64,000 bases of DNA from Chionoecetes opilio (Eukaryota > Arthropoda > Malacostraca > Decapoda > Majidae), in contig JACEEZ010012893.1 of the NCBI GenBank assembly GCA_016584305.1, positions 195,873 through 259,872 of the forward strand. Direction: 5' to 3'. The position numbers and the translations under genes were made by a program. The notes under the pieces are model-generated. The model searched no databases, was not told the origin of the DNA, and worked only from the letters and a program-made list of their open reading frames with translations. Within the stretch, counting starts at the first letter, position 1, and every line of letters begins with the position of its first letter. Shown piece after piece: positions 1-11,915 of the stretch.

Positions 1-779
1 AACCAGATTTCTTTCTCAAAGCCACAAGATTATGGTGGCAATTTTTACAAATCATTTGACCTGCCTGTAGTCCCAAATATTTATATAATGTTTTAGGCAC
101 AGGAATGAGAGCTTTTATTATCTTACTGTTGTGTTTTTTCATGGGATCACAACATACCTTTCTCACCATTTTGACATTCACATTAGGTTAGTAATTAGCT
201 ACTTAAACCAAAATATATCTGGAAGAAAATTAGAAAAACACATTATTTATGAAAAAAACAAAAAAAAGTCGGCTTTGAGAACCTGTACAGGCTTACCTAT
301 GTAGAATAAGACACAATTTTTTTATGTTATTTTGAAGTAAACATACAAAGCTTCAATTTTGACTAAATGATTTTTTTTGTCGCGAATGAACTTCAAGGTC
401 ACAGGTCAAGGTCAAAGTTCAAATTTTGTGCCCTTTTTTTAGTTATTGATGTAAGTTAATTCTGTAAACCTAGAATGATTCAGAGACTCATACTGAGTAA
501 AAAAGATATTAAAACCATCTCTCTAAGTTTATAAATAAAGATTTTAGGGACATTTGAAGTTTGATCTTTTAGGTCATTTTCGAGGTCATGCCAAAATTTT
601 GATGACCTCTTACAGGAGACCCGTTGACCCTAGTGCTCAAATTTTGCACAAGGCATATGGCAGCAACACTCATAACATGTGCCAAATTTAAGCAAAATCA
701 GAGTTGGTGAGGTGATACTCTCTGGGCCACCTGTCCTGGAATGCCCCGATAGGTAATGTCTCACCAATGTATTGAGTTT
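1..779. other. AT-rich non-coding flank
   Basis: No coding signal is visible. Positions 391-420 hold a run of AGGTCA/AAGTTCA half-sites, resembling nuclear-receptor half-sites by sequence only. GGTCA motifs recur at 571-586. Repeated phrasing (GTCA with AAATTTTG) suggests an old dispersed repeat, which I cannot name. Confidence 0.4.
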
Positions 780-1993
780 CATAGAAAGTTTATGAGACAG
801 CAGACAATGATGAGGATTATGATATTATATACCTGAACTTTAGTAAGGCATTCGTCTAAGTACCACACGAGAGACTGGTAAATAAGGTTAAGTCAAATAG
901 AATAGATGTGAAGGTTCTTCGTTGGATTAGATCTTGGCTAAGTGATAAGCATCAAAGGTTTACATTTAATGGTTCTAAATCTGAATGGGGGGGGGTAACA
1001 AGTGGGGTTCCACAGGGGTTTGTTTTGGGACCATTACTATTTTTTTTTACATCAACGACTTAGATAGTGGGATTAGCAGCGATATCAGCAAGTTTGCTGA
1101 TGATACTAAGGTAGGTAGGATTATTAGATCACACTCTGATGTAAACATATTGCAGGGAGACTAAGATAAGTTAACCGAGTGGGTAGTCAGGTGGCAGATA
1201 TAATTTAATATTGACAAGGGTAGCGTGATTATTGTTGACATAAAAAATCCTGGTAAATAGGTACACTATACGCTGATATGTATTGCTAAAAAGATCAGAG
1301 GGTGCGAAAGATCTGGGAGTGCGGGTAAGCTCAAACCTCCGTCCTAGGAAACAATGTATTGAGCCTAGAAATCGAGCTAATAGGGTGTTAGGATTGATTA
1401 CCAGGAGTGTAAAAAGTAGGTTAAAAAGTACTGAGGTTATTCTAAAGCTTTATCTGACTCTAGTCAGGCCTCACCTAGACTATGCGGTTCAGTTTTGGTC
1501 TCCGTATTACAGGATGGATATAGCCTTGTTAGAATCAGTGCAGAGAAGGATGACCAAAATGATACAGGGGATGCGTAACTTTAGTTATGAGAAGAGCTAT
1601 AAGAATGTACACTCACTCGATAGGCGTAGAGTAAGGGGCGATCTGATGGAAGATTTTAAGTGGTTAAAGGGATACAATAAAGGAGATGGGGAAAAGTTTT
1701 TATGGCTAGTAACTTGGGTAGAACAAGAAGTATCGGATTCAAACAGGAAAAGCGTTTTTATTTAAAAAGGAAATAGGGAAAAACTGGTTCACAAATAGGG
1801 TGGTGAATGATTGGAATGGACTCAGTCGTCAGGTAGTTATATAGTGCGGAGTCAATAGGGAGTTTTAAAAGGAGGCTGGATATTTTCATGGATGGGGATG
1901 AAAGGTAGATGTAGGTAGTGTTAAGTAACAGGAACTACCACGTATAGGTCTCACGACCTCTTGTAGCTTCCTTATATTCTTCTTATGTTCTTT
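780..1993 (+). mobile_element. Non-LTR retrotransposon relic, CR1/jockey-like (family A)
   Basis: Reverse-transcriptase motifs occur in order: FSKAF near 838-852, GVPQG near 1003-1020, and FADDT at 1093-1107 (the catalytic F/YADD box). Then come DLGVRVSSNL and VRPHLDYAVQFWSPYY, typical of the RT thumb and C-terminus in this group, in an open stretch 1283-1765. Several stops and shifts interrupt the frame (for example within 1160-1270), so it is dead. The 3' end is a short T-rich repeat tail ending near 1993. The same 3' end recurs at 61500-61930, and related relics lie at 27473-28260 and 45853-45990. The 5' part (endonuclease) is missing, as expected from 5' truncation. The clade assignment is by motif only. 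Confidence 0.85.
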
Positions 1994-2372
1994 TGTTAAG
2001 AAAGGGAGATGAAGGAAAGGAAAAGAAGAGGGATAAAGGAAAGGAAAGGGAAAAGGAAGATGGTAAGAAGTGGAATGAATTAAGGACAATGATTTTGGTG
2101 GTTAAAAGAGGTAATAGTATGAGAGAAAGAGAGAGAGAGAGTTTGGCTTGTGATACATGGTTTTTCCGTGGGTGATACGTTGGTAGTGTTGGTTGCCGTG
2201 AAATATTCTTCTTTTAGATTGGTATTCATGACAGATCCAATGCCAGTTTAGTTATTATATAGATATTGGGAAGCAAGTTAACATTACGTACCTTTGTTTT
2301 ATGGTCCTATCTAATTATAACATTTGTAACAGGAATGAAAACATCCAATTGTGTGCTGGAAATGTGGAGACA

Positions 2373-2374
<2 letters not shown>

Positions 2375-2463
<89 letters not shown>
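2375..2463. repeat. (GA)n microsatellite
   Basis: Uninterrupted GA dinucleotides. The flank 1994-2145 is also purine-rich. Open frames across it (Arg-Glu or Ser-Leu repeats) are microsatellite artefacts. Confidence 0.95.
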
Positions 2464-2466
<3 letters not shown>

Positions 2467-2987
2467 CACACATTCCTTTATCAGCCACAAATTGTAAGCA
2501 ATAATAATTACCGTTCCTGGGGCCGGATGTTCGAACGTTCGTAACGCGTCTCTAAGATCATCTTTGCACTTAGATTGATCTTGGAACGTTCGTAACGCGT
2601 TTAGAGGTATTTTCAAATGATCTTTGCGAACATCCATCCGCCATATTTGTTTGTTTTTCCACCATATTTGTTCATAATGCTAAGGTTGCTGAAGAGCACT
2701 CGCACACTGTTCGTAGGGTCGCATGATGAAGGTTTTTCTAATATACAAGCCATATAAAGTTATGTTATTAGTTGTTTATTTCATGTTTATGGTTGGTCAG
2801 GACGCTGTAGGGAGAATGTGAAGGGTGCAATGAAAAAAGTGAGATTGGAACGAACGAAGGGTGGGTACGCAAAGTGTATGAAGAATGGATAGAGAAGCAG
2901 ATTAAGTAAAATGAGTGCTGGAACGGCAGATAAACTAGGTAACCTTGATGTGTGTGTTTAGGGGAGGAAAGGACTAGCAATACAGGG

Positions 2988-3205
2988 AGTTTCGTACACA
3001 AGTTGTTTCGTACCCAGGTTTTGTTAGTTGTTTCGTACACTGATTTTGAGTTTTTTTGTACATACCTGGTGTGTCGTTTCGTAACTCTAGTCATCAAGTT
3101 AAACTCTGAGCTGAGTGTACGAAACGACAATAGTTTCATATAGACTACGAAACAACTTTTAGGTGTACGAATCTACTGGTGTACGAAACAACTTGTGTAC
3201 GAACT
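2988..3205. mobile_element. 218-bp MITE with TTTCGTAC-type inverted repeats
   Basis: The left end AGTTTCGTACACAAGTTG is mirrored at the right end (3179-3205) with one base missing. The motif GTACGAAACAAC is repeated inside. A 46-bp stretch identical to 2985-3030 recurs at 33806-33851, so this is a dispersed family. Confidence 0.75.
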
Positions 3206-3574
3206 GACTGCATCCCCCTCTCATCAATGCTACGGAGAGGCAAAGAATGATAAGAGATATTCGAGCACCGGTGTACTAGTGAGTGGAATACATGTACTGT
3301 AGGTGGAAAAGTGAAATACATAAAGGTATAAGTGCAGTTTAGACCAATACAATACAACACAACCAATCGGTGGTTTTAAGTATCCTGAACGTTTCGTTCT
3401 TATTATAAGGAGTATTTCTAACCCACACAAAAGCTGTCGGAAATGAAAAAATAACACATGGGGATCTGGGGGGGCGAAACCCTCCCCCAGTTAGGATAGG
3501 TTACGTAATCAATGCCCGGGTTAGATTAGTTAACTACCAAGGGGTCTTGGGGGGCGTAGCCCCCCCCAGTTATG

Positions 3575-3955
3575 TCAGAAGAGTATTGGTCAAAAGGGAG
3601 TATTGTTGAAACTGCATATTTACCTAAAAGAGTATGTAGAGGATAAAGGAATGTGTGATTGGTGGGCAAGAATGTCTGAGAAGAGTACGTAGGTATACAC
3701 TTTAATGGTAGAGTATTGGTCAATAGGGAGTATTGGTTGAAACTGCATATTTACCTAAAAGAGTATGTAGAAGATAAAGGAATGTGTGATTGGTGGGCAA
3801 GGATGTCTGAGAAGAGTAGGTACACTTGAATGGTAGAGTATTGGTCAATAGGGAGTATTGGTTGGAACTGCATATCTACCTAAAAGAGTATGTAGAGGAT
3901 AAAGGAATTTGTGATTGGTGGGCAAGGATGACTGAGAAGAGTAGGTACACTCTAC
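3575..3955. repeat. Tandem repeat, three units of about 125-130 bp
   Basis: The phrase GAGTATTGGTCAA recurs at 3581, 3711 and 3836. The rest of the unit follows each time (TATTTACCTAAAAGAGTATG, then GTGATTGGTGGGCAAG), with few differences between units. Confidence 0.85.
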
Positions 3956-4197
3956 TCCAACTCTAAGAGATGGTATGTGAGTAAAGCAAAAGTATTGAAT
4001 GAATGGTTCAATGATGGAAGCTGGGGTAGTGAGATGTTATTCTAGGCAAGTTCACGACCACTGAAATTGTGGGGTTAAAGCACATAAAAATCACTAGAAT
4101 GCAGGCTTTCATTTCAACCTAACCCATCTACTGTAATATGTCAAGTCGGTATTATTTCGGTGCTGAGCTAGAGGGAAATCACCCCCGCTCAATCACT

Positions 4198-4250
4198 AAC
4201 CTAACCTAGACATATAGTCAACTGGCCAACCTAACCTAACCTAACTGTTC
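4198..4250. repeat. CCTAA-rich run (telomere-like)
   Basis: Short degenerate CCTAA runs, the complement of the arthropod TTAGG repeat. Similar degenerate GGTTA runs lie at 4598-4700, 26195-26220 and 47522-47560. They are too short and interrupted to be former telomeres. Confidence 0.5.
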
Positions 4251-4430
4251 AGGCTATTGCTGGTATTTAATCCCTGAATTCAGAAACATGGATAAAATAG
4301 GAACACTCGCCGACGAAAAAAATAGGAACGTCGGCGAGAATTCCTATCGGCGACAGTTCCAGGTATTGTCTAGTTACTTGGATAATGTATCCCATTAATA
4401 ATACCCACCCTAAAATGGGTGGGTATTAGA

Positions 4431-4906
4431 TTGGTAGTGGGCTTTCAAAAGTCCTAGGATTCTTATCTACATCATCGTGTAGATTTCTTCATTCTGAGTA
4501 TTTTGAACCCCCTTTCCCATGGTACAATTGAATAATAATGGCGTTACATGTACGTACTACCGAAAATCTACCGTTATTTCAGCCACAAACGGTTAAGGTA
4601 GGTTAAATCAGATTAGGTTAGAGGTGGGGTTTGGTTTAGTCGTCTAAGTTAGGTTAAATCAGACTAGGTTAGGTTAGGTTAGAGGTGGGGTTTGGTTTAG
4701 TAACATATAATATCAAGAAAAAAATAAAATAATCTATAATATGGCAGTGCGAAGCGGTGCAAGGTTTACGGGGCGTGCATCCCCCCATACCTGTAAAGAA
4801 AAAAATATTTCCCACAAAAACGAGTGCCATATTCATTCAATACACATTAAAACGATTCAGGAAAACTAAGTTTCGGCCTCGAAATCGTTGAAAGCCCACT
4901 ACCGAA
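4431..4906. mobile_element. MITE with TTGGTAGTGGGCTTTCAA ends
   Basis: The 18-bp left end is mirrored at 4888-4906 (GAAAGCCCACTACC). A second, reverse-orientation partial copy lies at 26215-26385, sharing the segment around GGCGTTACATGTA. A 32-bp hairpin (ATACCCACCC... GGGTGGGTAT) sits directly upstream at 4397-4428. Confidence 0.7.
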
Positions 4907-5768
4907 ATTTTACTAATTGGGTGTAAGTGGCAGCTATTAATCATTCAATTCATATATAATTATTCGCGCTGGCTAAAACGGTAAAATTATAATCCTTTCC
5001 CGCCCTTATTAGTGTTTTTTTTCTCCAGACCTTCACAAATCCCTTCAGATACCTCCAAAACCAAATTATAAAGTGGGAGAGTTAACGCCTTTAACATCCC
5101 CTCACCCCACCTAAAGTCCTAAATGACCCCCCAAAATAATACTATCCTAACCTCATTATAACCTTATCTAACCCTACCAATAACCTCCTAGTCAGACCTA
5201 AGGGCAGGAAAGAAATATAATTTTACCAGTTCAGGTTATATTGAGGTTATAAGTTTGTAATTTGTTGTGTGGGGACGCGTCAGGAGGTTATATAGTGAGC
5301 ATACGTCTTCAGTCTTCAGATATTACCCTTGGGGAGGCATGATATTTGTTTACATTCTAACTGCATTATGATTGGCTAACAATCTCAAAGGTTGATGAAA
5401 TATTTCCTCTGATTGGCCAAGCGACAGTCAGCTGAGTTCCATTCCTCATGGTCGGACGGACCGAGCTTGAAGATCGCATCATCGTGAGCTAAGAACATTC
5501 GGACGATCCTTTGAAAATACATTTTTGTGGTGTTCGTAGCCCAAGATCTAAGATGGCCGCTATGAACACTCTAAGATGATTTTAGAGGCGGAAAGTTACG
5601 AACGTTCGAACATCCAGCCCCTGGTGACGCTGCCACCACCACAACTCCTTATTCTACCACCAATACTTCTACCACCACCACCACAACCAGCACCACTCCT
5701 TACACTACCACTAATATTGCTACCACCACTTCCTTTGGTACTACTACTACTATTACTACTACTACTAC

Positions 5769-6036
<268 letters not shown>

Positions 6037-6340
6037 GTGGGGTTAATCAAATGAGATGGACAAGCATTGCCCGAAAGGAGAGTGTGAATATGTGTTGAGG
6101 GAAGATTAGAGAGAGAGAGAGAGAGAGAGAGAGATACTGAACCTATACAATATCATAGCGAGAAAAAGCTAATTTGCGAGAGGAGGGGAGGGGGTAGGTG
6201 GTGTGGTGAGAGGAGAGGGAGGGGAGGGTAGGGACATCATGGGTGAGGGGGAGGAAGACTCAGGTGAAACAAACCAGGTATGTGAACAATAAAAGTTTTA
6301 ATTGAACTTTTAGAATCGAGTGTTTGAATCGTAGCGTGTG

Positions 6341-6341
<1 letters not shown>

Positions 6342-6395
<54 letters not shown>

Positions 6396-6403
6396 AATTG
6401 TGA

Positions 6404-6464
<61 letters not shown>
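6342..6464. repeat. (GT)n microsatellite
   Basis: Two GT blocks split by a short TTTAATTGTGAA-like break near 6392-6404. Confidence 0.95.
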
Positions 6465-6465
<1 letters not shown>

Positions 6466-7255
6466 CATATATACAACTGATACATTCAAAGCTGCAAAAC
6501 AAATGAAAATAATCTGTATATAAATCATCAATAGAAACAATAGAAATATGAACAGTGAACAAACACAAAAAGGAAAAAAAAAGTTAATTGGATGACGAAG
6601 CAAAGAAAGGAAGACAGACAGGCGGGGCGGAAGGCAAGGGCGGCGGCTCTCAGACAAGCCAGTGATGGACGAGAGAGAGAGAGAGAGAGAGTTTAGACCT
6701 GCGCCTTATATGATCTTCAATAGGTCCATAGACGAGAGGTCAGAGTTACAATGTACTATTTTTTATCGTTCTCTAGTGCGTGCACCATGAGTGACTATTC
6801 ATTCTTTCTTAATTAATTTCTTCATATAACAACCTCTCTCAATCATGAAGCTACTTTTATATTATCAGAAATGATCCATAAGAATATCACATAGTTTTCA
6901 ATCTCCATATTAATCACATTTTTACCATATATAATGCAGTGTCCTCAGTACATGAATGTGTCTCCTACTGGATAATTAATAACGTAAAATATAGTGAGAT
7001 ATACTATTCTTGTAATTCAGGTTGTGTATAACTACAAGAAAGTCATGAATCCTACTGTCATGTCATTTGTATATGATATGCTTCAAAAACTGTATGTGCA
7101 GGATACGCTGCCAGACGTACGAACGCCCGGGTTGCTAACAATGGAGGGAGGGGGTGTTTGGATTAAGAACAAGTGGTGTTGTGGTATGTCTTGGTGGATA
7201 GAAAGTGTCGTACAGCAACATCATCATCGGCATCAACACTGTAAGGCAAAGGTAA
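6465..7255. other. Unassigned non-coding stretch
   Basis: No gene, hairpin or terminal repeat recognised. A short GA run lies at 6672-6692. The open frame 6994-7320 runs into a SINE and has no recognisable content. Confidence 0.4.
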
Positions 7256-7552
7256 AGATGGGAGCCTACGCTAAGCTGTGCGTGGCATTCGGTGCTCATC
7301 TCCGTGGCATTAGCCCTTAGAGCCTGTGGTGGGTGACGACCTGTTACCCCGGGACACGGCTAGTGTGACACCCGGGTTACCACAGTTACCTTCCCCAGGT
7401 TACCCCAGGTACCCATTTATCAACCTCGAAAGGAAGGAAGAACAGCTGTTTAGGCTGGTCACCGACTTGCCCTGGCCCCCGGACTCGAACCAGGGCCCGC
7501 AGATTCGTAGCCAGGCACGCCACTGCACCACGGAGGCGACAACACTGTGGTA
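7256..7552 (-). mobile_element. tRNA-derived SINE (family S1)
   Basis: On the minus strand it begins GCCTCCGTGGTGCAGTGG (A-box region) and carries GGTTCGAGTCC (B box, near 7480-7492), the RNA polymerase III internal promoter layout. The tRNA-like head is followed by a body with CAGCTGTT, ATAAATGGGTACCTGGGG and a tail near GGGCATAC-type sequence. Sister copies are 10039-10384 (+) and 50070-50370 (-). It is not a tRNA gene, because the anticodon arm and acceptor pairing are not conserved and the unit is about 300 bp. Confidence 0.8.
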
Positions 7553-7892
7553 AACATAAATGTTTCATATTATATACTTTGCTGGTATTCGTCAGTTGCA
7601 TTTATATAAATGTATAAATCAAGAAAGTTCTCTCTGTGCAGGAAAAGTTGCATATTTCTAGTCCTTGACTCAAAATATCATGAGTATTAGTGGCGTGCTC
7701 TTAATTATGTTGACCAATGCTCATTTAACAATGAATCTTTATATTTTTCATCAAAAACACATGAGAAAATTACCTACTTATATTAATGAACCAAAACAAC
7801 AGCAGAAGAGGTTTCATTACAAAGCCCGCAGTAGTAATTTTTTATCCAAGCTGATATGAAAAAACTGGTGCTGTGTAGCATCTATGCCTTCT

Positions 7893-8330
7893 CAAATTTG
7901 TCCCCTATTGGAAGACACTGGTGCCCCAGGACGAAGTGGAGGTGCTGGGGTTCACCTACGAGTGCAAACTGACCTTCAGAGCCCACATCTAGTGGCTCGC
8001 CAGAGAGGCCTCCGGGATGCTAGCATCCTTTTGGAGAATCTCATGGCTTCTTGACACCCATGGGTTGGAGATCTTCTACAAGGCTTATGTTCGCTCTTCC
8101 ATGGAGTACGCGTGCCTAGCTTGGGGTGGCACGGCGAACAAGCACCTCACTCCCATTGACAAGGTCCTGGGGCTACATTCAGAGAGGCTAACTTCCGGTC
8201 TTCACGACCTAGCGACTTCCAACAGCTGTTTTGGGCAACTTTTGGCATTCTGCGGGCAGATTGATGACGTACTTAAAGACGTTGAGCTGTCAAAACCAGG
8301 CAGTTGTAGAGCACGCAATATATATAAAAA
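7893..8330 (+). mobile_element. Non-LTR retrotransposon fragment (family B)
   Basis: An open stretch from 8017 encodes SWLLDTHGLEIFYKAYVRSS, then EYACLAWGGTANKHL, the segment after the RT thumb in I/jockey-type LINEs. Upstream 7893-8016 continues in broken frames. It is short and truncated at both ends. Confidence 0.7.
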
Positions 8331-8434
8331 TACTCATAAATTGAGTATGTATGATGTTTTCTGACTCAAGAACTGAACAGGGCAAGTATACAAATGAAAT
8401 TAGGCCTTAAAACTATCTCCTACACTCGTGGTGA

Positions 8435-9170
8435 GTTTATTATGGGGTGATGGGCCGAGTGGTGAACGGCGGCACCTCACCGAGACCACCTCGCTTCACC
8501 ACCCCGGCGGGTAGCTGCCACTAACCGCCACGCATCAGACTGAAGGTATAATGGCTCCCTTTTCCTTAATAAAACCCCAAACCCTTGTCCATCCAGCCGT
8601 GATGGGTATCTCCTTCTCCTTCTCCTCCTAGCCTTTTCTTGTAGCAGTTGGTGGTAGTTGTGGTAGTGGCAGCGGTGATAGTGGTAGTGGTGGCAGCAGT
8701 AATAAAATATAAGCCGTGTAACACACATTTCAGCAAGTGTTATTGGAGTGGTCTTCGTACTAAGACGATGTTTGGACGACAAAAACACGGCTTATATTTT
8801 ATTACTGCTGCTTCTGCTGCTGCTATTGCTGCTGCTGCTACTGCAACTGCTGCCGGCTGCTGTGGGAAGGGGTTGGGAGTTGGAAGAGGGGGAGGAGAAG
8901 GAGAGGGAGAAGCTAGGAGGTGGAGGAGGAGGAAGAAGAAGTACCTTTTCTTATAGCAGTTGGTGGTGGTTGTAGTGGTGGCAGCGGTGATGGTAGTGGT
9001 GGTGGCAGCGGTGATGGTAGTGGTGGTGGCAGCAGTAATAAAATATAAGCCGTGTAACACACATTTCAGCAAGTGTTATTGGAGTAGTCTTCGTATAAGA
9101 AAAGGTTAGGAGGAGGAAGAGGAGGAGAAGAAGCTAGGAGGTGGAGGAGGAGGAGGAGGAAGAAGGGTGG
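8435..9170. repeat. Compound trinucleotide repeat with duplicated flanks
   Basis: GGT/GGC/GCT-rich blocks. A segment ending CAGCAGTAATAAAATATAAG, then CCGTGTAACACACATTTCAG, occurs at about 8690-8760 and again at about 9030-9095. Its start also occurs inverted at 8790-8815. GGA-rich runs follow. Open frames here are low-complexity artefacts. Confidence 0.7.
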
Positions 9171-10026
9171 AGCATTTTGGTGTGGATGATGAATTTGTTT
9201 ATAAACACAGCTGAGAGCGTGGAAGCCTTGTGATTGGCTGAAACTTTTTGAGAAATACTATGTGATTCGCTGGCGAGGCTGTGACGTAATTGTACTCGCT
9301 CAGCCAATCAGCTATCGAAGCCCATAGTGACACCGTAGCGCCACTCCCATATCTCGTACCAGAATCCCCGCGACTTCCGGGTTGTACAAATAGAGGAAGT
9401 TAGTTAAGCTAAACACCGTGCCCTTTAACTCTCTCTGAATGTCTGCCCAGGGTCGCGCGGTACGGCTCATCAGGGACATAGTGGAGTAATTTTCGGCTAA
9501 ATGTAGTCAATCTATCTTACAAATTAGCAGCAAGCCGAAACTTGGTACAATTGTAATCTGAACCATACTGATGAATATATAATAGGTCCCAACAAATCCA
9601 AATTGTGATCCAGCCGCCATCTTGGAAAATGGCTTGGAAAATCATCTTGGATTTTTCACAATATCAACGAGTGATATTGTGAAGGTTGGATGTGACATAG
9701 AAGTGACCAGCATGCTGTGAGAATTTGTCGCAGGAAGGTGATGTGAAGTGGTAAGAGCGACGAAGTTATAGTCTATGTTACTGTTCGTGTGCTGAGGACA
9801 TAACCAGTGCCTGGTTGGTTTGGGGTATGTGGAGGTGAGGTGTCTCCGTGATGTTCAATAATTGTGTTGTGTAGCCTGTAAAAAGTAAACTAGCATTCTC
9901 TTGTGAGCGAGTTTTTGGCAAGGCAAGCCCGGAGAGTTTGAGAGGTGGGCAATTTTTTTTAAAGGTCACTCCAGCTCATTACACAACCATTACCAGTATT
10001 GTCATTTAAACCATACCTATCTTATC
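9171..10026. other. Unassigned non-coding stretch
   Basis: An imperfect inverted pair GTGATTGGCTGA (9231) and TCAGCCAATCAG (9300) is present. Nothing else is recognised. Confidence 0.4.
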
Positions 10027-10384
10027 ACCACTACACCACGGGTGTAGTGGTAATGTAGTGGTATAGTGGTTAGAGCGCCTAGTTACGAATATGTGGGCCC
10101 TGGTTCGAATCCAGGCCAGGGCAATCGGTGACCAGCCAACCCAGCTGTTCATCCTTGTTTTCGGGGGTGGTCGATAAATGGGTACCTGGGGAAACCTGGG
10201 GAATGTAACTAACCTAACCAAACTTAAACGTAACATAACCTAGTTGTTATTATATCACACTAGCCCTGTGTCTCGGGGTAGCGCGTTGTCACCCACCATA
10301 GGTTCAAGGGCTAATGCGACGGAGATGAGCACCGAGGCCACGTACAGCACAGCGTATGCCCCCATCTTTACCTTTACCATATCT
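10027..10384 (+). mobile_element. tRNA-derived SINE (family S1)
   Basis: A palindrome ACCACTACACC/GGTGTAGTGGT (10027-10051) leads into the A-box region TAGTGGTTAGAGCG and the B box GGTTCGAATCC (about 10100). The body includes CAGCTGTTCATCC and GATAAATGGGTACCTGGGGA. The tail GCGTATGCCCCCATC, then CTTTACC repeats, ends it near 10384. The tail shares GCGTATGCCCCCA with the RTE LINE 3' end seen at 12040-12055 and 27234-27246. Confidence 0.85.
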
Positions 10385-10782
10385 TATCAACAACATCGAT
10401 ATCTTCATATTCAGCATGGTCACTTTCGTCTTCACTCTCTTTGCCGTTGCCTTGAACCAACATATAATAATTGAGATTCAATTTGAAATTTTTGTCTAAG
10501 AGGTAGGTTAAGTTTAATTCATTTTGTTTATGTCTCGTGGTATTTGGCTCGCAGGTCTAATACAGCCAGTTTCAGGAATCTTATTCAAGTGCTTAGAATG
10601 TTGAAATATTTATGAGTCTCTTACCCTTTTTTGTTGTTACTAATTGACATGTTCACAATAGGACATTTATTATAGACTTTCCCGATGATAGCAAAAATAT
10701 AGTAATAAAAGTAAAAAAAAGAAAAAAATTGAATAATGACATTGATTATATTATGATTACTATCAAAATGATAAAGATTATG

Positions 10783-10816
<34 letters not shown>

Positions 10817-11341
10817 TAATAATACAAATAATAATAATAATAATCATAATAATAGTAACAAGAAGAAGATAATGATAATAACTACGTATATTAATGGTAA
10901 TGATAAAGATAATAATAATAATGATGATGATAGTAATAATGGTGATGATATCAATGATAATGTTGGTAACATTTCACCATAATCTGCTATCCATATGATC
11001 ATAATTTACCCATCACAATCACCTCGTCTCCATCAATGAAACTCTCTCTGTGTAAAAACTCACTCCCTTTACACTCCCTGGAAACTTCTCTCCAGTCAGT
11101 CACTACGAGGTTTATACACACTGAATATTACCTTTTTCAGCATTAAAATATCTCCTCTCATCCACACCAATCTTAAGTTTGCTTTCTTTACCGCCTTTAA
11201 CATTTCCCATGGCTCCTTCTTCCTGACCTTAGTTACACTCTGGCACACAGCCTCGGTCACTTCATATTTCACTCCTAAAAATGCACTAATGATGGTAAAG
11301 AAGAAGACGAAAAACTGTACACCTGTTTGTTTCTTCGGCAG
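10385..11341. other. TIKI intron, AT-rich, with (AAT)n
   Basis: AAT/GAT trinucleotide runs at 10775-10960. The final bases before 11342 are a pyrimidine-rich tract ending TTCTTCGGCAG, a good 3' splice site. Confidence 0.6.
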
Positions 11342-11538
11342 GTAACTGGGAGAGGAAGCGGCCGGTGTGGGTGATGCTGATGGTGAACAGCCTGACGGAG
11401 AGTGACATCCGGAGCCGTGGGGTGCCGGTGCTGGACCTGTACTTGGCGCAGGAGGCGGAGCGCCTCACCAAGCAGACCGGGGCTGTGGAGCGCGTCGAGG
11501 AGCAGTGCGTCCCCCTCAACGGCCTCAACTTCTCCCAG
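11342..11538 (+). CDS. TIKI: TIKI Wnt-inactivating metalloprotease, internal exon (TraB domain middle)
   Basis: TIKI proteins (TRABD2A/B in vertebrates) are membrane-tethered TraB/GumN-fold metalloproteases that trim the N-terminus of Wnt ligands outside the cell and so silence them. This exon encodes [18 protein letters not shown], then [18 protein letters not shown] and [15 protein letters not shown], a stretch highly conserved in the family. It starts after AG at 11340-11341 in phase 1 (first codon split, completing Gly) and ends CAG|GTATGT at 11538 in phase 0. The next exon picks up at VVFALNH. The preceding exons with the signal peptide and the first GxxH metal motif are not in the window. 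Codon use is GC-rich against the AT-rich intron. The assignment is firm; which vertebrate paralogue it corresponds to cannot be said. Confidence 0.93.
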
Positions 11539-11838
11539 GTATGTCCAGGCGCCCTCCCGCCAATACCAAGGGCGGCGGATATGCACTCTATTGGCCTTCT
11601 TTTCTTCATTACGTTGTCCTTCTTCAATTCATATTTCCCCCCACACCTGTCTCTCTCTTTCTCTACTCGCTACTATGCGTTGGCAAAATCCCGCGGTCTT
11701 TTCATCGCTGTTGTGCTGCCATGACTGAGCCGTAGGCGTATTTTTTTTGTATTATAAACTTGACTTTTGTGGGTTTTTAAAATACAGTAATGGTAGCATA
11801 ACTTAAGGCTGCACCTTCAATAATGGATATATATATAC

Positions 11839-11915
<77 letters not shown>

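Larger units (their letters stand above)
2516..5624. mobile_element. 3.1-kb TIR element without transposase, with nested insertions
   Basis: The ends are inverted: 2516-2545 reads CCTGGGGCCGGATGTTC and onward, and the reverse complement of 5595-5624 matches at 28 of 30 positions. Weaker inverted similarity continues inward to about 2640 and back to about 5490. It includes a GTATTTTCAAA segment on both sides. No transposase motif is visible. The interior holds a 218-bp MITE (2988-3205), a tandem repeat (3575-3955), a hairpin (4397-4428) and a second MITE (4431-4906). This is a non-autonomous DNA transposon or large MITE used as a landing site by others. No clean target-site duplication is seen. 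Confidence 0.7.

Noticed and set aside
3575..3955. CRISPR-like array
   Set aside because: The repeat is contiguous, with whole units of about 125 bp and no unique spacers. The genome is eukaryotic.
4590..4700. Interstitial telomere
   Set aside because: TTAGG-like words are few, degenerate and mixed with other sequence. No perfect array.
7256..7552. tRNA gene
   Set aside because: A and B boxes are present but the unit is about 300 bp, repeated three times in the window, and lacks a proper cloverleaf.
11365..11735. Read-through frames past the TIKI exon at 11538
   Set aside because: Conservation stops exactly at the GTATGT donor, and the downstream residues are unrelated to the family.
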